A stretch of 64,000 nt of DNA from Leptolyngbya sp. NIES-2104 (lineage in GTDB: Bacteria > Cyanobacteriota > Cyanobacteriia > Leptolyngbyales > Leptolyngbyaceae), in the NCBI RefSeq assembly GCF_001485215.1, contig NZ_BBWW01000001.1:1922001-1986000 (forward strand), in the 5' to 3' direction. This document shows, one piece after another, positions 19,317 through 29,700 of this stretch (within the stretch, counting starts at the first letter, position 1; each line of letters starts with the position of its first letter). The notes below the pieces were generated by a model that saw only the letters and a list, made by a program, of their open reading frames with translations, ran no database searches and was not told the DNA's origin. A program made the position numbers and the translations under genes.

Positions 19317-22259
19317 TTAGAGTTGGGCTTCTTGTTGTTGATAGAGGCAGTAGTACCGACCTCTGAGGGCGATCAGTTCTTCGTGGGTTCCTTGTTCCAC
19401 CACTGAGCCTTGATCCATCATTAAAATGCGATCGGCGTTGCGAATGGTGCTGAGTCGATGGGTGATAAAAAAGACAGTTCGACCTTTGAAAGCATGAGCG
19501 AGATTCAAACACACCTGACGTTCTGATTCATAGTCGAGAGCACTGGTCGCTTCATCGAGAATTAGTAAGCGAGGATTTTGTAAAACCGTTCGTGCGATCG
19601 CGATTCGTTGTCGTTGTCCGCCTGACAGTGATGATCCGCGTTCGCCGACTGAGGTGTTGTAGCCGTTTGGAAGGTTCATGATAAAGTCATGAGCGGCGGC
19701 GACTTTGGCAGCGTAAATAATGTCTTCAGGAGAGGCATCGGGAACATTGAGCGCAATGTTTTCTTGAACTGTGCCTTCAAATAATAGAGAGTCTTGTGGA
19801 ACAATCCCAATTTGGCGGCGCAGTGAATAGAGTTCGACCTTGTGAATGTTATAGCCATCGACTGTAATACGTCCTGCTTCAGGCAGATACAATCGGGGTA
19901 AAAGCTTCATCAAAGTACTTTTACCAGACCCACTTTGCCCCACGATCGCGACGAATTGCCCTGCTTCAAATTCGACCGATACATCCTCTAACTGTAGCGC
20001 TCCATTCGGATCAAAGCGGAAAGAGACATTTTCGTATTTCACCTGACCCACGATCTCTGGCAATGGAATGTTACTACGATCGAGTTCGTCAGCTTCAGGC
20101 TGTGAGTCTACAATGTCACTCAATCGCTCTAATGATAGGGCGGTCTCCTGAAAGTTTTGCCAGAGTTGTGTCAGTCGTAGTAAGGGACTGGTTACATAGC
20201 CTGCAATAATCCGAAAGGCGATCAATTCACCTAACGTCAATTGTCCATTCAGCACTAAATAAGCACCTGCCCACAGTACCAGTAAACTCGATAACTGATT
20301 GAGAAAGGTACTGGTTGAACTAGCAGCCGTGTAGGTTGAAACCGTCTTAAAGCCAGCAGAAACATATTTTGCATAGCGTTCCTGCCATTGCCATCTCGAT
20401 CGTAGTTCCACATTCTGAGCTTTAACAGTTTGAATTCCAGACAGAACTTCGACTAAATAAGACTGTGCGGAGGCGTTTAGCTCTGATTTGACGCGCAGTT
20501 GACGGCGGACGATCGGGGACACCGAAACTGTGAGGATCACAAACAATGGCAGAGTGGCTAACGCGACTAAAGCCAGCACCCAACTGTAGAGAAACATCAC
20601 CACAATGTAAACGATCGAGAAAAGCGCATCTAAGACAACCGTGAGTGCAGTTCCGGTGAGAAATTGCCGAATGTTTTCTAGCTCATTAATGCGGGTTGCA
20701 AGTTCACCAACGGGACGACGATCGAAGTACCGGAGTGGCAGTTTCAACAGATGATCGATGATTTCTGAACCGAGTGCTAGATCAATTCGATTCGTGGTAT
20801 CGACAAAGAGATGGGTTCGTAAGCTTGATAGTAAGGCTTCAAAAATGGCGATCGCAACTAAAAAGAAGCCAAACACTTGAAGCGTATTTGGGCTGTTTTG
20901 AACAATGACTTTATCAATGATCAACTGCGTGACCAGTGGATTTGCTAAACCAAATAGCTGAACTAGAAAGGACGCGATAAAGACTTCGAGCAGAATCCGA
21001 CGGTACTGAATCAGCGAAGGAAGAAACCAACTCAAACCGAATTTTTGTTTGGGAGTGGTGCGTGTCGGCTGAAGTAACAAAGCCGCTATCGTGCCTGCAT
21101 TTTGACTCTCTGTGGATTGTGCTGCGATTAAATCCGCAGGTTGACGGCGAACAATCCCAATCTCAGGAATTGCAAGGGTCAAACTGCTCGAAGTGGTTTC
21201 ATACACGATCGCAAAGCTTTCTTGCCATTGCACGATCGCAGGTGTGGGAAGTCGATGAACCGATGACACGGGAACCTGTGCGAGTTGTGCTTGTAGTCCA
21301 AGCAGTTCAGAAACTGCACCACACTGTATCAAAGATAATTTACCGCGTGATTGCTGATTCTGTAAAACGCGCCGTAGAACATCTTTGCGAAATGGGATTT
21401 TCCAGAACTGCGCCAGCATATTAAAGCAAGCGATCGCGCTTTCAATGTCGCCTCTCCCCCGGACAAAAGGATACACTCGCTTCGTTTTACGATCGAGTAC
21501 AGGCGGCTCTGATGGTGCGAGATCAATGTCTAAAACATCGTTGCTTTGTTCTTCGACAGTCGGGGCGGTGTTGTGAAACAGCGATCGAGGGAATCCTACT
21601 AAGCGAAGATTCCCAGATAGCTTTGTTGCGCTGAATTCTTGCCCGATCGGTAAATTCATTGCATTCTGATTGCTCACGAGCCAGACCTGATCTGGCGGTA
21701 AAGCTTGAAAGCGCTGTAGGTGAACAATTTGCACTTGGGAAAAAGCTTTTGAGGCAAATTCTCGAATGCTGTTCACACCCGCTGATTCTAAGATTAATGC
21801 TTCATCGGCTCGATGCTGTAGATACATCGCCAACACATCAAACACTTCAATCGCGCTCTTTTGCCGCTCGAAGCACTGTCGAAATGTGGCATCTTGTTCC
21901 AAAATCGTTAAGAACGCAGCCGCAGGAATCGTGAGACAAACCGTTTCAGTGGACGCGATCGCAGTTTCACAAGATCGATCGCGCATCAAACTAACCCATC
22001 CTAAAATCGCTCCCACCTCTAAGCGTTGTAGCGTGATCAAGCTTTGAGTTGCCGCATCATAGCCCAGAAGACGCACTTGTCCTTGATAAACAATGCTAAT
22101 TTGTCCGGGTAGTTGCTCTTTCGTTAAGATCGGTTGCCCGACTTCATATCGGTAGAGTTTGATGTGTTGCGTTAGTTTTGCGATCGTAGCAGGTGCAAGT
22201 TGATGGAACGGGGGCAGAGTGGCGAGAAAGGCTTGGGGAGAGGGGGCGGTAGAAGTCAT
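19317..22259 (-). CDS. Type I secretion ABC exporter with cNMP-binding and protease-dead C39-like domains
   Basis: 980 residues, much longer than a plain HlyB. Domains in order: a cyclic-nucleotide-binding-like domain (about 20-150, GQISIVYQGQVRLLGYD and VGAILGWVSLM); a linker; a C39-like domain (about 264-375); six-helix ABC membrane domain (about 420-700); and nucleotide-binding domain with Walker A GQSGSGKST (774-782), LSGGQRQRIAIA, LLILDEATSALD and ITHRLSTI. In the C39 domain the catalytic Cys of the usual ECGAAC is Ser (E273-S274) and the active-site His before FAIVY is missing. It therefore cannot cleave double-glycine leaders and should act as a docking domain for RTX cargo, as in HlyB. 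Its ATG overlaps the stop of the PPIase gene. Confidence 0.95.
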   Translation of the reverse strand: MTSTAPSPQAFLATLPPFHQLAPATIAKLTQHIKLYRYEVGQPILTKEQLPGQISIVYQGQVRLLGYDAATQSLITLQRLEVGAILGWVSLMRDRSCETAIASTETVCLTIPAAAFLTILEQDATFRQCFERQKSAIEVFDVLAMYLQHRADEALILESAGVNSIREFASKAFSQVQIVHLQRFQALPPDQVWLVSNQNAMNLPIGQEFSATKLSGNLRLVGFPRSLFHNTAPTVEEQSNDVLDIDLAPSEPPVLDRKTKRVYPFVRGRGDIESAIACFNMLAQFWKIPFRKDVLRRVLQNQQSRGKLSLIQCGAVSELLGLQAQLAQVPVSSVHRLPTPAIVQWQESFAIVYETTSSSLTLAIPEIGIVRRQPADLIAAQSTESQNAGTIAALLLQPTRTTPKQKFGLSWFLPSLIQYRRILLEVFIASFLVQLFGLANPLVTQLIIDKVIVQNSPNTLQVFGFFLVAIAIFEALLSSLRTHLFVDTTNRIDLALGSEIIDHLLKLPLRYFDRRPVGELATRINELENIRQFLTGTALTVVLDALFSIVYIVVMFLYSWVLALVALATLPLFVILTVSVSPIVRRQLRVKSELNASAQSYLVEVLSGIQTVKAQNVELRSRWQWQERYAKYVSAGFKTVSTYTAASSTSTFLNQLSSLLVLWAGAYLVLNGQLTLGELIAFRIIAGYVTSPLLRLTQLWQNFQETALSLERLSDIVDSQPEADELDRSNIPLPEIVGQVKYENVSFRFDPNGALQLEDVSVEFEAGQFVAIVGQSGSGKSTLMKLLPRLYLPEAGRITVDGYNIHKVELYSLRRQIGIVPQDSLLFEGTVQENIALNVPDASPEDIIYAAKVAAAHDFIMNLPNGYNTSVGERGSSLSGGQRQRIAIARTVLQNPRLLILDEATSALDYESERQVCLNLAHAFKGRTVFFITHRLSTIRNADRILMMDQGSVVEQGTHEELIALRGRYYCLYQQQEAQL

Positions 22260-23056
22260 GATGGGGACAGATGCGATCGGATTTTCACAGTTTGCAATTG
22301 TTCAGTGAGCCAAGCTTCAAATAGTTCGTTTAATAGACGTTGCTGCATCGGCGAATCAAGTTGGGCTGGAATCAACTTTTCGAGCCGCACTAATACAGTC
22401 CATTCACCGAGTTTGGTTGGCGATAGTAATTTTCCGGGCTGAGTGATGCTTAGTTTTTGAACCAGTCCAGGATGAAGCGTGTGAAGTTCAACAGGTCCCA
22501 CTAGCCCCCCGGTTTGAGCTTCCGGACCCTGAGAGTATTGCCTCGCCAAATCTGCAAACGATCGCTCCCCTTCTTGAATCTGAAAGTATAGCTCTTGAGC
22601 GAGGTTGGCATTCTCAAGCCGCAGCAATGAATAAATCACGCGATCGTAGTGTGCTTTGCGCTTGAGGAAGTGAGACTCTAAGGTGTGGCTCCAAGTTGCT
22701 TGCTTAAATTTCTCGATTTTAAGAGTGCGTGTGATCAAGTGTTCAAGTTCGCTCAGGTTCAAATGATTGCGATCGAGCCAAGCTTGTCGCGTTTCATCTG
22801 AGTGAATTTGATTTTGCTGATAGAACTGTTGGCAAGCACTGAGGGTTTCTTCGATCGTGCAATCAATCGAAGCGATCGCTTGATCAATTACCAATTCTCG
22901 CGTCAACTGGGGCAGCAATCGATAGCGACTTAACAAGGGGACGATCTCGGTTGCAGCAATTGTACGATCGCCAATTTGCAGAACAGATAGAGCATTGGGG
23001 GCGGGCGGTGATGCAGTCGAGTCCGGGCAGTCGCTCACAGATAAACTCAGGGGCAT
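22256..23056 (-). CDS. Parvulin-type peptidyl-prolyl isomerase of the secretion operon
   Basis: 266 residues. The N-terminal half is helical and SurA-like (VIDQAIASIDCTIEE, LNLSELEHLITRTLKIEKFK). The C-terminal part (about 140-235) is a rotamase domain with FADLARQYSQGPEAQTGGLVG and PGKLLSPTKLGEWTVLVRLE, a typical PpiC signature. There is no signal peptide, so it probably works in the cytoplasm, for example keeping the cargo or the exporter ready. The stop codon overlaps the start of the ABC exporter gene by 4 bp (ATGA), so they are translated together. Parvulins next to HlyB/HlyD genes are common in cyanobacteria. It is the first gene of the operon; the promoter must be in 23057-23771. Confidence 0.92.
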   Translation of the reverse strand: MPLSLSVSDCPDSTASPPAPNALSVLQIGDRTIAATEIVPLLSRYRLLPQLTRELVIDQAIASIDCTIEETLSACQQFYQQNQIHSDETRQAWLDRNHLNLSELEHLITRTLKIEKFKQATWSHTLESHFLKRKAHYDRVIYSLLRLENANLAQELYFQIQEGERSFADLARQYSQGPEAQTGGLVGPVELHTLHPGLVQKLSITQPGKLLSPTKLGEWTVLVRLEKLIPAQLDSPMQQRLLNELFEAWLTEQLQTVKIRSHLSPS

Positions 23057-23771
23057 AGAGTGGGATGAATCACGATTTTGAACTAGGAGAAGCGAGGCAG
23101 TATCAATGACCCAACCATCAAGGCTTGAGTCACAAATTAAATCGATATCAATTCCGTATTACGAGCAACAAAACGCACAACAGGAAGATTTTTCCTTTTC
23201 TTATATAAAGTCGAAATTAGCAGGTCTGGAAGAGTGGGAAAAGTGAGGAAATGTGAAAAATAGATTTTTCTCATCGCTCTTTTCTAAATTGCGGTATAGA
23301 ATAATTTTGCGATTACTCAGTGACAAGTATGTGATTCAAGAGACACGACTTGAAATGAGAATACGTACTTATCTCGATCGCATACTCAGACGACTATTTC
23401 TGTTTCCGCTAAATTGCTGAATTCGATTTCTGTCACTTGACAATTCAGAGGAAACATCTATCTCGAATGACCAGTGATTTACTGTTCGCAACGATCGTTC
23501 AGCGTTAGAGCAGTATTCAGAATCCTGAGCAATTCGGTCGGATTGACTTTCAATTTTTGATCTTGGTGTGCTTCGACTTTCAAACCTTCCGCAAGTTCAA
23601 CGTTGAGCCGATCAATGCGCTCAGCCTGCGGGTGCAACTACCAAACCATTCAACAATCCTGATCGCTGTTTTGATCGCGATCGAACTCGAATGCAGGCTG
23701 TCATGTTCGTGCGGATAGCGCTTGACTGAAATTTGGTCACTGTTTTGCAACCCCTTAAGGAATTTTCCACG
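23057..23771. promoter_or_regulatory. Divergent control region between the secretion operon and its giant cargo gene
   Basis: These 715 bp separate the minus-strand PPIase operon from the plus-strand DUF4347/RTX gene. The left part (about 23060-23460) is AT-rich, with several stretches such as TTATATAAAG that could be promoter elements, but none is convincing. The right part contains a 52-codon open frame on the minus strand (23479-23637), listed separately. No terminator, riboswitch or tRNA was seen. Confidence 0.5.
23479..23637 (-). CDS. Possible small gene or gene remnant, 52 residues
   Basis: A short frame runs from TTG 23637 to TAA 23479. Its translation looks like real protein: HPQAERIDRLNVELAEGLKV, then EAHQDQKLKVNPTELLRILN and TALTLNDRCEQ, a charged helical peptide with no low-complexity bias. 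No ATG is available and a stop lies directly before the TTG, so it is either a small protein with a TTG start or the 3' remainder of a decayed gene. An adjacent frame continues upstream, which would fit a frameshifted remnant. No family is recognised. It lies in the divergent control region of the type I secretion locus. Confidence 0.3.
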   Translation of the reverse strand: MHPQAERIDRLNVELAEGLKVEAHQDQKLKVNPTELLRILNTALTLNDRCEQ

Positions 23772-26700
23772 ATGATTACGCTTTCTATTCAATCTCCCGT
23801 GATGCAAGCTTCGACGCTGGTGGTGTTCGATCGCCGCGTTGAGGATTTAACGACCCTTTATAATGCTCTGTTGCCGCAAAGCGTGGGATATACGCTTGAT
23901 ACTGATGAAGATGCACTGGTTTCGATTACTCGATTGCTGACTCAAACGGGTGCAAAGCGACTCGCGATCGTCGCTCACGGGGAACCCGGTGTGGTGCATT
24001 TGGGAGCGCGATCGCTGGATTTGGCGCAAGTAAAAGCGCGATCGGGGTTGCTGCAAGAATGGAGCGTGGAAGAAATTGCGCTTTATAGCTGCGAAGTTGG
24101 TGCGGATGCTCAATTTATTCAAGCGCTGGAGCAGGCAACTAGAGCGCGAGTTGCTGCTGCATCAGAGAAAGTAGGGACACAGGAAAAGGGCGGAAATTGG
24201 GACTTGCTGAATAGTAGCAATACTGCTTATTTTGCTTTCGATCGACTGATTGGCTATTCAGGTCTGTTAGCCATTATCTCTCAGAATCTTGACAGCGTTG
24301 CTACTGATGGTCGCATTAGCTCATCTGAAATCTCAACTCCATTCACCATCACTGGAAGCGCAAACAGAGTTCAACAGAATCAAGACGGCAACGAATTTCT
24401 CTTGGCAATTTACAGTGGTTCCAAACTACTATATTGGCAAATTGCGAATAATGTTTCCAATGGGTATAGTTTCAACGTTAACCTGAATAGTATTCTGGGA
24501 AGCCAAGTCGCGAACTATCAAGGTCCCCTCACGTTCAAAGTCTATCAAGGCAATGGAAGCAATGGGTCTGGCAGCTTAAATACAACCACCAATGCTTCTC
24601 CCACAAATCCAGGGTTTGAATTTCTGAATAACGGCAGTGCGGTGCAACTCACTGATGCGACGACGATCGGGCTATTTACTCCAAGTACTATCACACTCGA
24701 TACGATCGCGCCTTCCGCTCCCTCGATCGATTTGAGAGCGGCATCGGACACTGGCATTTCCAACACAGACAATATTACGAATCTGGAGGTGTTGACACTT
24801 GATATTGATTTGACGGGCACAGGAGCCGTTGCAGGTGATACTCTGCGAGTCTCTAGTAGTCTCAGTGGGGTTTATTTCACATACGCTCTTACCGCACAGG
24901 ATATTCAAAGCGGGCGAGTTTCACTTTCCAGCACCTATGCTTCTAACCAAACCCGCACAATCACTGCCACCATTACCGATGCTGCGGGTAATCAGAGTGC
25001 TGTTTCACCCGGACTCTCTATCACAACCGATCAAACTGCTCCGACGGTCACAATCACCGACAACGTACCCGGAACCGCAAACACCACGACGAATACGATC
25101 GCTTACACCTACACTTTCAACGAAGCCGTTGTCGGTCTTGCCTCAGATGATTTCACAGTAACGAACGGCACAATCAGCAGCGTCACAGGTTCGGGCGCAT
25201 CTTGGACAGTGAATGTCACACCGAACCCAAATGTTGCCAGTGGGAACATTAGCTTAGTGTTGAAAAACGCTGCGGTCACAGATGTAGCAGGCAATCCGAA
25301 TGTTGCGGTGACTAATAATGCTCAAGCGATCGACACTGTAAGACCCACAGTGATGATCGCGGACAATGTTCCCGGAACCGCAAACACCACGACGAATACG
25401 ATCGCGTACACCTACACCTTTAGCGAAGCCGTCACAGGTCTCGCCGCAGATGATTTTAACATCACGAACGGCACAATCAGCAGTGTCACGGGTTCGGGCA
25501 CGGCTTGGACAGTCAACGTGACCCCAAATGCAAACGTTTCCAGCGGCAACATCAGCTTAGAGTTGAAAAATGCTGCGGTGACGGATGTAGCAGGTAATCC
25601 GAACGTTGCTGTGACCAACAATGCTCAAGCGATCGACACAGCGAAGCCTACCGTTGAAATTACCAGCGACAAAATCAGCTTCAAAGCGGGTGAAACCGCA
25701 ACGGTCACTTTCAGCTTTAGCGAAGTCCCGACTGGATTCGATAGCTCTGACATCACGGTGACGGGTGGCGCAATCGCGGGCTTGACCGTTGATCCTTCCG
25801 ATCCCAAAGTCTACACCGCAACCTTTACTCCGACTGCGGATACTAATTCACTCACAGGAGCTATCTCGATCGCGCAAGACAAATTCACTGATACGGCAGG
25901 CAATAACAATACTGCCAGTGCTTCCCTGAGTCTAAACGGCGATACCCTCAAGCCCTCCGTTACGATTTCCAGTGATAAAACCACTTTCAAAGCAGGTGAA
26001 ACCGCAACCGTTACGTTCACCTTCAATGAATCACCGATTGGATTCGATGCCTCTGATGTCACGGTGTCGGGCGGTACGATCGCAAATCTCGTTGCGAGTG
26101 CTTCTGATCCCAAAATCTACACCGCAACCTTTACCCCAACCGCCGATATCAACTCACTCACGGGTGCAATCTCGATCGCAAAAGACAAGTTTACGGATGT
26201 CATCAGCAACAACAATGTTGCCAGCAATTCCCTGAGTTTGAATGGCGATACTCTGAAACCCGCAGTTACAATTTCCAGCAACAAAACGACGTTCAAAGCG
26301 GGCGAAACGGCAACGGTTACCTTCACCTTTGATGAAGTCCCCACCGGATTCGATGCTTCTGACATCACCGTATCGGGAGGTACGATCGCAGGCTTGATCG
26401 TTGATCCTTCGGATTCCAAAGTCTACACCGCAACCTTTACGCCGACTGCCGATACTAACTCGCTCACAGGTGCGATCTCGATTACCGCTGACAAGTTCAC
26501 CGATGCAGCAGGCAACAGCAATACTGCGAGTTCTCCGATTAGTGTAGATGGTGATACCTTAAAACCCACGGTCACAATTTCGAGCAACAAAACCACCTTC
26601 AAAGCAGGCGAAACGGCAACGGTCGCGTTCACCTTTAGTGAAGTTCCCACTGGATTCGATGCTTCTGACATTGCAGTATCGGGCGGGACACTTACGGATC

Positions 26701-29700
26701 TAACAGTTGATCCTTCCGATCCCAAAGTCTACACTGCAACTTTTACGCCCACTGCGGATACCAATTCGCTCACGGGTGCAATTTCGATTGCTGCCAACAA
26801 GTTCACCGATACTATTGGCAACACCAATATTGTTAGCAATGAGATTGATGTAGAGGGTGACACTCTGAAGCCTACAGTTGCTATCACAAGCGACAAAACC
26901 GACTTCAAAGCAGGCGAAACCGCAACGGTCACTTTCAGCTTTAGTGAAGTTCCAACCGGATTCGATAGCTCTGACATCACGGTGACGAGTGGCGCGATCG
27001 CAGGCTTGATCGTTGATCCTTCCGATCCCAAAGTCTACACCGCAACCTTCACACCGACTGCGGACACCAATTCGCTCACAGGTGCAATTTCGATCGCTGC
27101 TGCCAAGTTCACCGATGCTGCTGGAAATGACAACATTGTCAGCACTCCGGTCAATGTAACGGGAGATACATTAAAACCTGAAGTCACGATCGCCAGCAAT
27201 AAAACAGCATTCAAAGCAGGCGAAACAGCAACGGTCACGTTCACCTTTAGTGAAGCGCCTACGGGATTTGATGATTCTGACATCGCGGTGACGGGTGGCG
27301 CACTCACGGGTTTAACCGTTGATCCTTCGGATTCCAAAATCTACACCGCAACCTTTACCCCAACTGCGGATACTAATTCACTCACAGGGGCTATCTCGAT
27401 CGCAGCTAATAAATTCACCGATGCTGCCGGAAACGACAATATTGTCAGCACTCCGGTCAGCGTAAATGGCGACACCTTGATCCCCAATGCCCCGGTGATT
27501 ACTCAGACAATCAGCACCGACTCAGGCACATCAAACAGCGATCGCATCACCAAAGACAAAACCCCAACCCTCACCGGAACCGCTGAAGCAGGAAGCATCG
27601 TCGAGATTTTCAACGGAAACACCTTGCTTGGGAATGAGATCGTTGATATCAACGGAGATTGGAGCTTCACCCCCGCAGAGGATTTCGCAGATGGCACCTA
27701 TACGCTTACTGCCAAAGCAACCGATAGTGCAGGGAATGTCAGTATTGCTTCTCAACCGCTGCAAGTGACGATCGATAGCACGCCTCCGACTGTTGTAGCG
27801 GATACGGGAACCGCGACCGAATCAGGCGTAGCCACTGGCTCTAATACCACTGGAAATGTTCTCAGTAATGATACATCTGCGTCTATCGTGAGTGCGATCT
27901 CCTTCGGTTCGACTTCGGGTACAGTCGGAGTTGGTGTCAGCGGGGCTTACGGCGATTTGATGCTGAATGCGGATGGAACCTATACCTATGTCATTGACAA
28001 CGAGAACGCGGACGTACAAGCCCTACAACTCGGCAGTTCATTAACAGAAGAGTTCACCTACACAACCCAAGATGCTGCGGGTAACTCCTCCACGTCCAGC
28101 CTGACCATTACGATTGCAGGCGCGAATGATGCACCGATCGCAGAATCAGCCTTTAATAGCGTTAATGAAGATGCCACTATTAGTGGGTCTGTTTCAGCGA
28201 TCGATGTCGATGCGAATGCAACACTCACTTATGAGTTGGTCGATCCTGCTCCAACTGGATTGGTCTTCAATACGGATGGCACTTATTCGTTTGATGCCTC
28301 CAGCTATGACCTCTTGCCGCAAGGGATCGATCTGCCGCTGGTCATTCCATTCAAAGTCACCGATGAGAAGGGAGCAACATCAGGAGCCGAACTGATCATT
28401 ACGGTCACAGGCACGAATGACACCCCGATCGTCACAGCAGTTTCTAGAAGTGTCACCGAAGATGCAACGATCAGCGGCTCGGTGACGGGTACAGATGCCG
28501 ATTCAGGTGAAGCGGAAACGCTCACGTATGCAGCCAACGGCACACTCCCAACCGGGCTAACTTTCAATGAGGATGGTTCTTACTCGTTTGATGCCTCCAG
28601 CTATGACTCCTTAGCTGACGGTGCGACTCAAACGTTCACCATTCCATTTACCGCAACCGATGACCAAGGAGCGACCTCTGCCCAAGCAAATCTAGTGATT
28701 ACCATCACGGGCACGAATGACGCGCCCGTCGTGGCAACTGCGATCGTAGACCAAACTGGAACTGAAGACACGGCGGTTAGCTTCACCATTCCTGCGAACA
28801 CCTTCAGTGATGTTGATAATGCATCACTCACCCTCTTAGCCACTCTAGGCGATGGTAGTGCGCTTCCAGGTTGGTTAACTTTCAATGCCGCAACCCGTCA
28901 GTTCTCTGGCACTCCACCGCAAGACTTCAATGGCACGATCGCGCTCAAAGTCACTGCAACTGACGCAGGCGAACTATCCGCTTCTAGCTCGTTCAATCTA
29001 GCGATCGCCGCTGTGAATGATGCGCCCTCTGGTACAGACAAAACTATCACACTGTCTGAAGATAGTTCTCTGATCTTGAATGCTGCGGACTTCGGCTTTA
29101 CAGATGCGAGTGATAATCCTTCTGCAAATGCCTTCAGTGTGGTCAAGATCACCACGATCGCTAGTGCCGGATCGCTGAAACTCGATGGTGTCGATGTCGC
29201 GGCAGACACGCTCATCAGCATCGATGACATCAATAGTGGTAAGCTCACATTTTCGCCTGCTGCCAACGCCAACGGAACAGGATACGCCAACTTCACGTTC
29301 CAGGTTCAAGACGATGGCGGTACAGCGAATGGTGGAGTCGATCTAGATGCGAGTCCAAACACGTTCACCTTTAATGTCACTCCGGTCAATGATGCACCGA
29401 TCGTTGCAAATGCCATCCCAGGACAAACCGGAACTGAAGATACGGCGGTCAGCTTCACCGTTCCTGCAAATACCTTCAGCGACGTTGATGGAGATACTTT
29501 AACGCTCACGGCAACAGCAATCAATGGCGACCCGCTGCCCAAGTGGTTAAGCTTCAATGCCACAACTCGCGAATTTTCAGGAACTCCGCCCCAGAACTTT
29601 AACGGTACGCTTGCCTTAGAAGTCACTGCTACTGATGCAGGTGGACTCTCTGCGACTAGCCCGTTCAATCTGGTGATTGCCGCTGTGAATGATGCGCCTG

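Noticed and set aside
19317-22259. Bacteriocin-type maturation exporter (active C39 peptidase)
   Set aside because: The catalytic Cys and His are absent, and the divergent cargo is an RTX protein without a double-glycine leader.
25109-27337. Series of 60-100 codon open frames on the minus strand, spaced 303-306 bp
   Set aside because: They repeat with the period of the plus-strand Ig-like repeats and are shadows of that composition. No ribosome sites or protein families support them.
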